Part shown: piece after piece, positions 1 through 9,106 of the stretch | How the letters are laid out: every line of letters begins with the position of its first letter | How positions within the stretch are numbered: position 1 is the stretch's first letter | NCBI GenBank assembly: GCA_029573725.1 | Contig: JAKQDQ010000093.1 | Coordinates: forward strand, 204,963 to 268,962 | Direction of reading: 5' to 3' | DNA from: Verrucomicrobiota bacterium | GTDB lineage: Bacteria; Verrucomicrobiota; Verrucomicrobiia; Limisphaerales; JADLHS01 | DNA length: 64,000 bases | Notes under the pieces: model-generated | Told to the model about the DNA's origin: nothing | The model's input: the letters and a program-made list of their open reading frames with translations, nothing else | The model's database searches: none | Position numbers and translations under genes: made by a program

Positions 1-1
1 C

Positions 2-556
2 GTCGAAGCGCCCTCGCAAATGTTGGAGAATTGGGTCTGGGACCGGCGCGTGCTGGACAGCTTCGCCGCCGATTATCGTGATTCCTCGCGCAAAATCCCA
101 TCCGACATTCTGGATCAATTGAAAGCCGCCAAATACGCGACTTATGCCTGTCACTATCGGCGTCAGCTTTCCTTTGGGTTGATGGATTTGATGCTGCACA
201 CGCGGATTACCGGACAAAATCCGGGAGAAGCGCTGCCGCTCGCCAACCAGGTCCTCAGCGCGACTTTTCTGCCCGTGCCCGCCGACACGGATTTCATCTG
301 CTACTTCGGCCACTTCACCGGCTACGACGCCGGCTACTACGGTTACGCCTGGGCGGATGCGATCGCGGCGGACATGGCGACGGTTTTTGAAAAAGCGCCG
401 GACGGTTATTTTGACGCCGCCGTCGGCCGCAGAATGCGCACGGAAATTTATGCCACCGGGGATTCGCGCGACGTCAACGTCAGCATCGAGAAATTTCTGG
501 GCCGCCCGCGCTCCCTCGAACCGTTCCTGAAGAAAATCGGGGCCCGACCGGAATGA
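2..556 (+). CDS. M3-family zinc metallopeptidase, C-terminal part (oligopeptidase A / Dcp-like)
   Basis: This is the 3' end of a gene that begins before the window: the frame is open from base 2, and the first codons read VEAPSQ followed by MLENW, a block typical of M3 peptidases (thimet oligopeptidase, OpdA, Dcp). These enzymes cut short peptides with a zinc held by an HExxH motif, which must lie upstream and is not visible. The stretch YDAGYYGY at about bases 325-350 matches the tyrosine-rich substrate-binding segment of the family. The ATG at base 20 is internal and not the real start. The stop overlaps the next start by 4 nt (ATGA), so the downstream thioesterase is probably translationally coupled. 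Confidence 0.9.
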   Translation, partial: VEAPSQMLENWVWDRRVLDSFAADYRDSSRKIPSDILDQLKAAKYATYACHYRRQLSFGLMDLMLHTRITGQNPGEALPLANQVLSATFLPVPADTDFICYFGHFTGYDAGYYGYAWADAIAADMATVFEKAPDGYFDAAVGRRMRTEIYATGDSRDVNVSIEKFLGRPRSLEPFLKKIGARPE

Positions 557-1017
557 AAGAACTGCCGCACACTCACTCGTGCTTTGTCTGCGGCGACCGC
601 AATCCGCACGGCTTGCAACTGCGCTTCCACACCGATGGCCAGGAGGTGACGACGCGCTTCCGGCCCAGCTCCGCGCACGTGGGATTCAAGGGAGTGGTGC
701 ATGGCGGCCTGGCCGCGACCGTGCTGGATGAGATCATGGTGTGGGCGTGCGTCGTCGCCACCAGACGATTTGCGTATTGCGCCGAATTGACCGTGCGTTA
801 CCTGCAGCCCCTGCAGCCGGACCAGGAGGTGTGGGTCACCGCCGCACTGACCGCCAATCGCAAGGGCAGACTTTTTGAAGCGGCCGCGGCCATCAAGGAT
901 CAGGCGGGCGATGTGCTGGTGACGGCCACCGGCAAGTACGTGCCCATTCCGGCGGCGGCGCTGGCCGGCATGGAGGCGGATCTGGTGGGCGACCGTGGGA
1001 TGATGGCATTTCTTTGA
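553..1017 (+). CDS. PaaI-type hotdog-fold thioesterase
   Basis: A 154-residue protein with the hallmarks of the PaaI/YbgC-like hotdog superfamily: an N-terminal CxxC-type segment (SCFVCGDRNPHGL, residues 9-21) and the active-site helix VVHGG...VLDE (HGG at 50-52, D59/E60), which supplies the acidic residue that activates water on an acyl-CoA thioester. The rest alternates strands as expected for a single hotdog domain. The substrate cannot be read from sequence. The start overlaps the M3 peptidase stop by 4 nt. Length is normal for the family. Confidence 0.82.
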   Translation: MKELPHTHSCFVCGDRNPHGLQLRFHTDGQEVTTRFRPSSAHVGFKGVVHGGLAATVLDEIMVWACVVATRRFAYCAELTVRYLQPLQPDQEVWVTAALTANRKGRLFEAAAAIKDQAGDVLVTATGKYVPIPAAALAGMEADLVGDRGMMAFL

Positions 1018-1199
1018 CCGCAGCCCGCCCCCCAAAGTCCGGTTGCCACCACGTCCAGGAACGGTGGGGAGACACCTCCCGACAGCCCCGGGCGTTCCCG
1101 GCCAATGAAATGGAGTGGGCTGGAGGCGGGGGGGCACCGGAGACGATTGCCGCGCCAGAAGGATTGGATGTTCGTTGAACGAACCGACCCCGGCACGAC

Positions 1200-1571
1200 A
1201 TGAATTGGGACCATTTACAAAATCTCGCGCGGAGGGAACTCGACGCCACGCTGGCTGAACTGCCCGCGCCGTTGCGCGAGCGGGCCCGGCAAATTCCCAT
1301 CGCCTTGGACCGCCAGCCCGGCGCGGAATTCGTCGCTGATGGCATTGGCCCGGAAACGCTCGGACTATTTACCGGGCCGGCGTTTGGGGATGCCGATCAC
1401 GCAGCGTCCCCCGTCCCGGCGCAAATTTTCCTGTTTTTGGCCAACCTGTGGAACTACGTGGGCGGCAATGAAACCGCCTATCGCGCGGAAGTCCGTACCA
1501 CCTACCTGCACGAACTGGGTCACTACCTCGGGTTGGATGAGGACGAGCTGACGGATCGCGGTCTGGGCTGA
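1200..1571 (+). CDS. Small zincin-like metallopeptidase
   Basis: A 123-residue protein ending in TYLHELGHYLGLDEDEL, an HExxH zinc motif at residues 104-108 followed by the acidic run typical of the small PF06262-type zincin-like family. No signal peptide is visible, so it is probably cytoplasmic. Substrates of this family are unknown. It lies 182 nt after the thioesterase and 90 nt before lysA. ATG at 1200 is the only start that keeps the whole helical N-terminus. Confidence 0.78.
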   Translation: MNWDHLQNLARRELDATLAELPAPLRERARQIPIALDRQPGAEFVADGIGPETLGLFTGPAFGDADHAASPVPAQIFLFLANLWNYVGGNETAYRAEVRTTYLHELGHYLGLDEDELTDRGLG

Positions 1572-1573
1572 GC

Positions 1574-1591
1574 CGCGGCGGCGCCGCCGCG
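1574..1591 (+). terminator. GC-rich palindrome after the zincin gene, possible terminator
   Basis: A perfect 18-nt palindrome (CGCGGCGGC then GCCGCCGCG) starts three bases after the zincin stop codon. It would form a stable but very tight hairpin. No T-run follows, so termination is inference. Confidence 0.3.
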
Positions 1592-1661
1592 CGCATCCCG
1601 GTTGCCCCGGAAGCGTTTGCGGCGCTTGCACTTTGATGCGCGCGCTCTACACTTTCGCGCC

Positions 1662-2957
1662 ATGCATGATTTTCATTATCAAGGCAGCCAGCTCCACGTC
1701 GAAGGGATGAGTGTGGCGGCGCTGGCGCGAAAGTACGGCACGCCGCTTTACATCTATTCGCAAGCCACGCTGACCCGGCGGCACCGGGAATTGAATCAGG
1801 CGATGGCCCCGGTCGAGCACCTGGTGTGCTTTGCGGTCAAATCCAATTCCAATCAATCCGTCCTGCGCTTGCTGGCCGGGTTGGGCAGCGGATTCGACAT
1901 CGTCAGCGGCGGCGAACTGCAGCGGGTGCTGGCCGCGGGCGGCGACCCGCGCCGCTGCGTTTTTGCCGGGGTCGGCAAGACCGAGGCGGAGATCCAATTC
2001 GCCCTGCAACAAGGGGTGTATTCGTTCAACGTAGAAAGCGAACCGGAATTGCAGCGCATCAATGCGGTGGCGCGCCGGTTGAAGAAAATTGCGCCGGTGG
2101 CAGTGCGGTTGAATCCAAATGTGGACGCCAGGACGCACGCCAAAATCACGACGGGCACCTACGAAAACAAGTTCGGGGTGGCATTTGAGGAGATTCCCGG
2201 CGTGTATGGGCGCGCCGCCCGGTTGCCGCATCTCCGTTTGCGTGGCGTGCAGATGCACATTGGCTCGCAACTGACGGAAGTGGCGCCGTTCGCGCAGGCG
2301 GTGAAAAAAGTGGCGCCGCTGGTGGCGCAGCTGCAGGCGCGCCACGGCATCGAATTTTTCAGCATCGGCGGCGGCATCGGGATTGTGTACCGGGACGCGC
2401 TGGCCAGCGGCCAGCCGGCCTGGTGGCGCGGCGCCGGCAAAAAATTCATCACCCCGCAGCAATACGCCGCCGCCCTGCTGCCCGCGCTGCGTTCGTTGGG
2501 CGTCAAAATTCTGATGGAACCCGGCCGCTACATTTCCGGCAATGCCGGCATCCTGGTGACCCGGGTGGAGTACGTGAAACGCACCGGCCACAAGAATTTT
2601 GTCATCGTGGATGGCGCGATGAACGACCTGATTCGTCCGGCCTTTTATGACGCCTACCATGAAATTGTGCCCGTCACGAAACTGGGCGGCGCACGGATCG
2701 CCTCGGACGTGGTGGGGCCGGTTTGCGAATCGGGCGATTATTTCTGCCAGGACCGCCCGTTGCCCCGGGTGCGGGAAGGCGATTATCTGGCGCTGTTGAG
2801 CGCGGGCGCTTACGGCTTCGTGATGGCGTCGAATTACAATACCCGCGCGCTGGCAGCCGAAGTGATGGTTCACGGGCGGAAGGCGGCGCTGGTCCGCGCC
2901 CGCCAACCGATCCCCGCGATTTGGTCGGGCGAGACGGTCGCGCCCTGGTTGAAATAA
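1662..2957 (+). CDS. lysA: Diaminopimelate decarboxylase
   Basis: A 431-residue fold-III PLP decarboxylase that converts meso-diaminopimelate to L-lysine, the last lysine step. Visible motifs are FAVKSN with the PLP lysine at K60, the GGGIG phosphate-binding loop near 236, EPGRY at 286-290, GPVCESGDY with the cross-subunit Cys at 355, and AGAYG near 381. The frame continues 20 codons upstream, but ATG 1662 begins the conserved N-terminus (FHYQG...LHVEGM) and was chosen. ESGD after the Cys favours DAP over ornithine/arginine decarboxylases. No other lysine gene is adjacent. Confidence 0.95.
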   Translation: MHDFHYQGSQLHVEGMSVAALARKYGTPLYIYSQATLTRRHRELNQAMAPVEHLVCFAVKSNSNQSVLRLLAGLGSGFDIVSGGELQRVLAAGGDPRRCVFAGVGKTEAEIQFALQQGVYSFNVESEPELQRINAVARRLKKIAPVAVRLNPNVDARTHAKITTGTYENKFGVAFEEIPGVYGRAARLPHLRLRGVQMHIGSQLTEVAPFAQAVKKVAPLVAQLQARHGIEFFSIGGGIGIVYRDALASGQPAWWRGAGKKFITPQQYAAALLPALRSLGVKILMEPGRYISGNAGILVTRVEYVKRTGHKNFVIVDGAMNDLIRPAFYDAYHEIVPVTKLGGARIASDVVGPVCESGDYFCQDRPLPRVREGDYLALLSAGAYGFVMASNYNTRALAAEVMVHGRKAALVRARQPIPAIWSGETVAPWLK

Positions 2958-3124
2958 TCCGCACCCGGCAATCGCCATCCGCACGGACCGGGTCGGGCGA
3001 CCGCCAATCCAAAAGCGGGCCGGGAACGAAAAATCCGCGCTAAAATCGCGCGATGACCGCAGGGTTTCCTCGATTTCAAACTTGCCTTTCCGAGGGGGGA
3101 ACGGAAGACTAGCGCGCCTGAAGT

Positions 3125-3841
3125 ATGGATTTGGATATCACTGAAAGCCCGGAGGTGCTGAAAGCCTGGGCCTGGGCGGAAAAGCATTTAAAGCAGTTGA
3201 TTACGGCAGCGGTGGTGGTGGTGGTGGCCGGTCTGATTATTGGCTTCACCCTCTGGTCGCGGGCCAATCGCCGTGAAGCCGCGAGATTCGCGCTGGCGGA
3301 GGCGTTTTATGCAGCCACCCAAATGACGCCTGCGGCCAGCGAATCCGGTTTCGCCAAGGTGGCGACCGAATACGGGGGCACTCCCGCTGGAGCACAGGCG
3401 GGTTTGTTCGCCGCGGCGGCGCTGTTCGATGCCGGCCAGTTCCGCGAAGCGCAGGCCGCCTTTGAGCAGTTCGCGAACGAGCATTTCTCCAGTCCGCTGG
3501 TGGCGCAGGCGCTCTATGGCAAAGCGGCGGCGTTGAGCGCGCAAGGGAAGACGGCGGAGGCTGCGGACGCTTACAAAAGTGTGGTGGATCAATTCCCGCA
3601 GTCGCCGCTCATTTCCCAGGCGCGGTACTCGCTCGCCAGCGCGCGCGCGCAACAAGGCGATTTGAATGAGGCCATTTCGCTTTATGAAGAAGTGGCCCGG
3701 GATGCGGCGCGGAGTTCCCTCGGGGCGGAAGCCTCCCTGCGGGCGGATGAGTTGCAGGCCCGGCTGCCGGCCCCGGTGATCGTGCCCCCGGCGGCAACCA
3801 CCAACGCACCCGCCGTCCCCGCATCGTCCGCAACCAACTGA
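3125..3841 (+). CDS. Membrane-anchored TPR protein (YfgM/YbgF-like)
   Basis: A 238-residue protein with a short cytoplasmic N-terminus, one strong membrane segment at about residues 27-45 (valine-rich, encoded by a run of GTG codons) and then helical tetratricopeptide-like repeats from about 50 to 215 (for example the repeats around AAALFDAGQFREAQAAFEQF and AISLYEEVA). A proline/alanine/threonine-rich tail closes it. The layout resembles YfgM, a periplasmic-facing TPR protein tied to translocon and chaperone work, but the similarity is architectural only. It precedes ugd by 149 nt. Confidence 0.72.
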   Translation: MDLDITESPEVLKAWAWAEKHLKQLITAAVVVVVAGLIIGFTLWSRANRREAARFALAEAFYAATQMTPAASESGFAKVATEYGGTPAGAQAGLFAAAALFDAGQFREAQAAFEQFANEHFSSPLVAQALYGKAAALSAQGKTAEAADAYKSVVDQFPQSPLISQARYSLASARAQQGDLNEAISLYEEVARDAARSSLGAEASLRADELQARLPAPVIVPPAATTNAPAVPASSATN

Positions 3842-3990
3842 ACCCCACCTTGCCCGTGGTGCGTTCCCGCCGACAACTCCGCCCGGACGGCCTTCGTGGC
3901 CGGGGGGCGGGCGCGGCGGGCATGGCCGGATGGCACCCACTGCGGGCCGGGCAAGCATTGGCGGTCCACCGGACGAATTTTCCCTAGCAC

Positions 3991-5280
3991 ATGAAACTGG
4001 CGATCATTGGTACTGGCTACGTGGGTTTGGTGACGGGTGCGTGCTTCGCGGATGTCGGACACCAGGTGACCTGCGTGGACAACGACACCCAGAAGGTGGC
4101 GCTGTTGCAGGCGGGCGGCATTCCCATCTATGAACCGGGGCTGGCGGAGTTGGTGCGGAAAAACGTGGCGGCCGGCCGGCTGCGGTTTACCACCAGCATC
4201 GCGGAGGGCGTCGCCGCATCAGAGATTATTTTCATCGCCGTGCCCACGCCGCCGCAACCGGACGGTTCGGTGGACATGAGTTTCATCGAGAAGGTGGCGC
4301 GCGAAATCGCCGGCGCGCTGACGAGCTACAAGATCGTGGTGGACAAGAGCACCGTGCCGGTGAAAACCGGAGACAAGGTGGCCGAGACGATTGAACGGTA
4401 TTCCAGGAGCCGGGTGGATTTTGACGTGGTCAGCAATCCCGAGTTTCTGCGGGAGGGGTTTGCCGTGGAGGATTTGATGCACCCGGATCGCATTGTGGTG
4501 GGCGTGCGCTCCCCGCGGCCGGTGCCGGCCATGAAGGCGGTCTATGCGCCGTTCCAGGCGCCCATCATTGTCACCGACATCAATTCGGCGGAGTTGATCA
4601 AGCACGCCTCCAATTCGTTTCTGGCGCTGAAAATTTCCTACATCAACGCGGTCTCCGCAATCTGCGAAGCCACCGGCGCGAACGTGCAACAGGTGGCCAA
4701 CGGCATGGGACTGGACGCGCGGATCGGGCGGCGCTTCCTGAATGCGGGCCTCGGCTTCGGCGGCAGCTGCTTCCCGAAGGACCTGAGCGCGTTCATCAAG
4801 ATTTCCGAGCAGGTGGGTTACGATTTCCGTCTGCTCAAGGAGGTTCAGCGCATCAATGTCGAACAAATGGAGCGGTTCGTGAAAAAGATCACGGAAACCT
4901 TGTGGGTGTTGAAGGACAAGACCATCGGCGTGCTGGGGCTGGCCTTCAAGCAGAACACCGACGATGTGCGCTCCTCGCCCGCCATTGACCTGTGCCAGCG
5001 CCTGCTGGGCGGCGGCGCGCGACTGCGCGTGCACGATCCCAAGGCGATGGACAAGGCGCGCGCCCTCCTGCCCAACGTCACCTACGTGGACGACATGAAC
5101 GAGGTCGCAGCGGGCTGTGACGCCCTGGTGATCGCCACCGAATGGGACGAGTTCAAGCAACTGGATCTGGCCCGCGCCCGCGATCAGCTCTCCGCGCCGA
5201 TCCTGTTCGACGGGCGGAACCTGTTCGATCCCGACGAAATGGCCCAGCTGGGCTGGATCTACAAAAGCGTCGGACGTTGA
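3991..5280 (+). CDS. ugd: UDP-glucose 6-dehydrogenase
   Basis: A 429-residue enzyme that oxidises UDP-glucose twice with NAD+ to UDP-glucuronate, a precursor of acidic exopolysaccharide and lipopolysaccharide sugars. The N-terminus has the Rossmann motif GTGYVG (7-12), the middle has the VDKST and NPEFLREG signatures, and the catalytic cysteine lies in GFGGSCFPKD (C260). The C-terminal UDP-binding domain carries GLAFKQNTDDVRSSP. Length is normal. It overlaps the Nudix gene by one base (TGATG), which suggests coupled translation. Confidence 0.95.
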   Translation: MKLAIIGTGYVGLVTGACFADVGHQVTCVDNDTQKVALLQAGGIPIYEPGLAELVRKNVAAGRLRFTTSIAEGVAASEIIFIAVPTPPQPDGSVDMSFIEKVAREIAGALTSYKIVVDKSTVPVKTGDKVAETIERYSRSRVDFDVVSNPEFLREGFAVEDLMHPDRIVVGVRSPRPVPAMKAVYAPFQAPIIVTDINSAELIKHASNSFLALKISYINAVSAICEATGANVQQVANGMGLDARIGRRFLNAGLGFGGSCFPKDLSAFIKISEQVGYDFRLLKEVQRINVEQMERFVKKITETLWVLKDKTIGVLGLAFKQNTDDVRSSPAIDLCQRLLGGGARLRVHDPKAMDKARALLPNVTYVDDMNEVAAGCDALVIATEWDEFKQLDLARARDQLSAPILFDGRNLFDPDEMAQLGWIYKSVGR

Positions 5281-5702
5281 TGGGAACGCCCACCCTCGAA
5301 GTTGCCGCCGGGCTGGTCTTTCGCGCCGGGAAATTATTGATCACGCGCCGCAAGGCGGACGCCCACCTGGGCGGGCTCTGGGAATTTCCGGGAGGTAAAC
5401 GCGAAGCCCACGAGACACTGGCACAGTGCCTGGTCCGCGAGCTGCACGAGGAACTTGGTGTAACCGTGGCGGTGGGCGAATTGTTTGCCAGCGTGCGCCA
5501 CGCCTACCCGGGGCGCCGGGTGTTGTTGAATTTTTTCCTGTGCCAACTGATCCGGGGCGAACCGCAACCGTTGGACTGCGCCGCCGTGCAGTGGGTTTCC
5601 CGGACGGAATTACGCGAATACGCTTTTCCTGCCGCCGACGCACAACTGCTGACGAAGTTGCAGGCAGCCGGAGCGCTGTGGAGTGAACCACCCGCGGGGT
5701 GA
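5280..5702 (+). CDS. mutT: MutT-type Nudix hydrolase (8-oxo-dGTP diphosphatase)
   Basis: A 140-residue Nudix protein with the box GGKREAHETLAQCLVRELHEELG (core REL-HEELG near residues 53-60), preceded by WEFPGGK. The motif WEFPGGK with HLGGLW is typical of MutT proteins that remove 8-oxo-dGTP. The frame runs further upstream inside ugd, but the ATG at 5280 sits on the ugd stop and begins the family-typical beta strand (LEVAAGLVF). It is the last gene of the ugd transcription unit. Substrate assignment is by motif only. Confidence 0.85.
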   Translation: MGTPTLEVAAGLVFRAGKLLITRRKADAHLGGLWEFPGGKREAHETLAQCLVRELHEELGVTVAVGELFASVRHAYPGRRVLLNFFLCQLIRGEPQPLDCAAVQWVSRTELREYAFPAADAQLLTKLQAAGALWSEPPAG

Positions 5703-5829
5703 ATGGCCGGCCACGGATGGCCGCCAGGCGCGGTGCTGGAGCGACGGGATCGGGCGGCGGCGGGCGCGCGCCGTGCTTCCACATTGTCAGCAGCCGCCGG
5801 CTCGCCTACCCTGAACGCCCTGGTTGCTC

Positions 5830-8685
5830 ATGACGCCGACACAACAACACGCGATGCTTTCGGCCACGTCTTGTGAGGTCGCCTTCGATAATCAGACGCG
5901 GCAGCTTTACGCCACCGATGCGTCGCATTACCAGATCGAGCCGATGGCGGTGGCCTTCCCGCGCGACGCCAGGCAGGCGAGCCAGATCATCCAGGCGGCG
6001 GCGCAGGCGGGCGTGTCGGTCATTCCGCGCGGGGCGGGCACGGGGCTGGTGGGCGGCGCGATCGGCGAGGGCCTGGTGATTGATTTTTCCCGGTACACCC
6101 GGTGGATCATGAATTTCCACCGGGAGAGCCAGACCGTGCGCGTCGGCGCGGGAGTCGTGCTGGATCAGCTCAATAACTTTCTGCGCCCGGAAGGGTTCGC
6201 CTTCGGCCCGGACGTGGCCACGAGCTCGCGCGCCACGATTGGCGGGATGATTGCGAACAATTCCTCCGGCGCGCGCACCGCGTTTTACGGCACCACGCTG
6301 GATCACCTGGTCGAACTGGAAGTGGTGCTGGCGGACGGGCGGATCCTGCAGGTCGGACCGGATCGCGGCACGCTGCCGGTGCAGCGGGAGCTTCTGGAAA
6401 ACCTGGCGATGCTCAATGCGTTGCAGATCAACGAACGTTTTGCCCCGGGTTTGTTGAAGCGCTGGCCAGGCTACGCCCTGGACCGGGTGGTGCAGGCGCC
6501 GGGGAATCTGATCAACGTGCTGGCGGGCAGCGAGGGCACGCTGGCGGCCATCCTCTCCGCCAAGGTGAAGGTGGTGCGCACCCCCGATGAAATCGGAGTG
6601 GGACTGATCTTCTTCGACTCCGTTGCGGAAGCCATGCAGGCGACGGTCGAACTGGCCGCCTTGCAGCCGGTGGCGATTGAATTCATTGACCGCCTGCTGC
6701 TGGATCAGACGCGCGGACAATTGGAATTTCAAGCGGCGCGGGATCTGTTGGAGCTCGACGCCAAACCGGCGGAGGGCGTGCTGATCGTGGAGTTTTATGC
6801 CGCAGTCGAGGAACGGCTGGAAGCCTTCGAACGATTGCCCCTCGGGCGGCGCAAAAAGATCATGCACACCCTGGCGCAGATCAATCTGGTCTGGGCCTTG
6901 CGCAAACAAGGCCTGTCGCTGCTGACCGGCCGGAAAGGCCCGGCCAAGCCGGTGACCTGCATCGAGGACACGGCAGTGCGCCCGAAGGATTTGCCGGCGT
7001 ACCATCGCGAACTGGCCCGCCTGATGCACGGGCTGGGCCTGGAAGCCTCCTTTTACGGGCATGCCGCCTCGGGTCTGTTGCACGTCCGGCCGGTGCTGAA
7101 TCTGCACGACGCCGGCGACTTGAAAAAATTCCGGCAGATCACCACCGAGGTGGCGGCCCTGGTCCGCCAGTTCAAGGGTTCCTTTTGCGCCGAACACGGC
7201 GTGGGTCTGGGGCGCACGGAATTTCTGCAGGAACAGGTGGGGGAAGACCTCTACCTGCTGATGCGGCAGATCAAGAAATCGTTTGACCCGCACAACCTCT
7301 TCAATCCGGGCAAGCTGATCGGGGACGGGCGCTACCATCTGGATGAACAGCTGCGGCCGCCGGTGGCCGGCAAAACCCCGCTGCCCTTCACGCCTCAACT
7401 GGCGTTCGCGGCGCGGGACGGTTCGTTCGCCGCGAACCTGGCGCAGTGCAACGGTTGCGGCGGATGCCGCAAGGAAACCCCCACGATGTGCCCGACCTTT
7501 CTGGCAACCGGCGAGGAACTGATGTCCACACGCGGACGGGCCAACTTGATCCGCGCGGTGCTGGCCGGCCGCGGATCCCACAAGCGGAGCGATCCCCTGC
7601 GGGCCCCCGAACTGGAGGCGGCTCTGAGCAACTGCCTTTCCTGCAAAGCCTGCACCAAGGAATGCCCGTCCAACGTGAACATGGCCCTGTTGAAGGCGGA
7701 GCTGATGTGGGCGCGCATCCGGCGCGACGGCCTGTCGTGGAAGGAGCGCGTGTTCAGCTCGGTGGATATGCTGGGGCGCCTGGGCTGCCGGTTTCCGCGG
7801 CTGGCGAATGACCTGCTGGGCTCGCGGGTCATCCGCCGGCTGCTGGCCCAAACGCTGGGAATCTCCGAGGAACGCGCGCTGCCACGCTATGCGCACCAAC
7901 GGTTTGACCGCTGGTTCCGCAAACGTCCCGCCAGCGGCGGCGGAAAGCGCGGGCGGGTGATTTTGTGGGACGACACTTTCGTGCGGTACTACGATCCGCA
8001 CATTGGGATCGCCGCGGTCACCGTCCTGGAAGCGGCAGGTTATGAAGTGTTGCTGCCGGACGGGCGCCAGTGCTGCGGGCGGCCGGCCTTCAGCCAGGGC
8101 AACCTGGGTCTGGCCCGCAAGTGGGGGGCGCACAATCTGGCATTGTTGAGCCAGACCGCCGGGGAGATTCCCATCATTTTTCTGGAGCCCTCCTGTTTCT
8201 CGATGTTCTTTGAGGATTACCGCGAACTGGGACTGCCGGAGGCGGAGCAGATTGCGCGCCGCAGCGTCCTGTTTGAACAGTTCCTGGATGGACTGCTGAG
8301 CGCCGAACCAGAAGCGCTGCATTTCCATTCCCACCCGGCCACCGTGGCGATTCATGTGCATTGCCACGCGAAGTCGCTGACCAATCCGGCGTACATGCAC
8401 CGGCTGGCGGCGCGGCTGCCCGGTTGCAAAGTGCAGTATCTGGACACCGGCTGCTGCGGCATGGCCGGCACGTTCGGCCTGATGGAATCCAAGTACGAGC
8501 TGTCGCTGCAAATCGCGCGACCGCTGATCGAGAAGATCCGTGAGCTGCCCTACGGCAGCACGGTGGTGGCCTCCGGCACGAGTTGCCGGCAACAGATTGA
8601 TCACCTGGCCATCGTCCGCTCGCGCCACATGGCGGAGGTGCTGGCCGCCGCGCTGTCGGCGGAAATCACACCGCCAGCAACTTAG
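5830..8685 (+). CDS. Fused FAD-linked oxidase and Fe-S oxidoreductase (D-lactate / 2-hydroxyacid dehydrogenase, YdiJ-like)
   Basis: A 951-residue fusion. The N-terminal half (about 30-490) is a GlcD-type FAD-binding_4 oxidase with RGAGTGLVGG and a C-terminal FAD-oxidase part containing EHGVGLGR. It is followed by two 4Fe-4S ferredoxin clusters (CNGCGGC...CP near residue 540 and CLSCKACTKECP near 600) and two CCG cysteine-rich domains (CCGRP near 747, GCCGMAGTFG near 873). Such fusions oxidise a 2-hydroxyacid such as D-lactate or glycolate and pass electrons to the quinone pool. A TTG lies two codons upstream, but the ATG at 5830 is preferred. It converges with the next gene and overlaps it by 20 nt. 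Confidence 0.88.
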   Translation: MTPTQQHAMLSATSCEVAFDNQTRQLYATDASHYQIEPMAVAFPRDARQASQIIQAAAQAGVSVIPRGAGTGLVGGAIGEGLVIDFSRYTRWIMNFHRESQTVRVGAGVVLDQLNNFLRPEGFAFGPDVATSSRATIGGMIANNSSGARTAFYGTTLDHLVELEVVLADGRILQVGPDRGTLPVQRELLENLAMLNALQINERFAPGLLKRWPGYALDRVVQAPGNLINVLAGSEGTLAAILSAKVKVVRTPDEIGVGLIFFDSVAEAMQATVELAALQPVAIEFIDRLLLDQTRGQLEFQAARDLLELDAKPAEGVLIVEFYAAVEERLEAFERLPLGRRKKIMHTLAQINLVWALRKQGLSLLTGRKGPAKPVTCIEDTAVRPKDLPAYHRELARLMHGLGLEASFYGHAASGLLHVRPVLNLHDAGDLKKFRQITTEVAALVRQFKGSFCAEHGVGLGRTEFLQEQVGEDLYLLMRQIKKSFDPHNLFNPGKLIGDGRYHLDEQLRPPVAGKTPLPFTPQLAFAARDGSFAANLAQCNGCGGCRKETPTMCPTFLATGEELMSTRGRANLIRAVLAGRGSHKRSDPLRAPELEAALSNCLSCKACTKECPSNVNMALLKAELMWARIRRDGLSWKERVFSSVDMLGRLGCRFPRLANDLLGSRVIRRLLAQTLGISEERALPRYAHQRFDRWFRKRPASGGGKRGRVILWDDTFVRYYDPHIGIAAVTVLEAAGYEVLLPDGRQCCGRPAFSQGNLGLARKWGAHNLALLSQTAGEIPIIFLEPSCFSMFFEDYRELGLPEAEQIARRSVLFEQFLDGLLSAEPEALHFHSHPATVAIHVHCHAKSLTNPAYMHRLAARLPGCKVQYLDTGCCGMAGTFGLMESKYELSLQIARPLIEKIRELPYGSTVVASGTSCRQQIDHLAIVRSRHMAEVLAAALSAEITPPAT

Positions 8686-9031
8686 CCGCGGCGCTGAGAT
8701 TTTTGCAGGTCAGGATGCGCGGACGATGCTTGTAGTGAAACAACGTGAGAATGCTCATCCCGATGTCCTTGTGCGGATCCGGAATGACGCGAACCACCAA
8801 ACTTACTTCGTGGCGATCCAGCAATTCCATTCCAAAGCCGATTTCCTCCGCGCACTGCACCGCCATGCGATCCAGATGCGTGAAATCAACCAACACCCGC
8901 AGGCCGGCCCGCAGGCCGGCGGCCAGAGTTTCCAGATCCGGGCGGCGGCGCCTTAACTCCTCCGGCGTGACGTCACCCGCATAAGCCAGAAAGAGCAGTT
9001 GCAACCCCGGATTCGACGTCACCAAAAACAT
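8666..9031 (-). CDS. STAS/SpoIIAA-like protein
   Basis: A 121-residue soluble protein. A beta-alpha pattern (GDVTPEEL, an LAAGLRAGLRVLVDFTHL strand-turn-strand, then an AEEIGFGMEL helix) resembles the STAS or SpoIIAA-like fold of anti-sigma antagonists and lipid-binding adaptors. The late block VIPDPHKDIGMSILTLFHY looks conserved, but I cannot name the family with certainty. It lies 75 nt downstream of psd on the same strand, so it may be the last gene of the kinase-psd unit. It overlaps the end of the convergent FAD/Fe-S gene by 20 nt. Confidence 0.55.
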   Translation of the reverse strand: MFLVTSNPGLQLLFLAYAGDVTPEELRRRRPDLETLAAGLRAGLRVLVDFTHLDRMAVQCAEEIGFGMELLDRHEVSLVVRVIPDPHKDIGMSILTLFHYKHRPRILTCKNLSAAAKLLAV

Positions 9032-9106
9032 GCGCCCATTCTAGTGGAGCACCCGCGCGACGGCAAACAGCAGGGATCGTCGCGGCGGCCACACCCCGCA
9101 CGCGGA

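Noticed and set aside
5806-8628. A 940-residue open frame on the minus strand opposite the FAD/Fe-S gene
   Set aside because: It lies antisense to a gene with clear cofactor motifs, its own translation is rich in His, Arg and Gln with no family, and such frames are expected at this GC bias.
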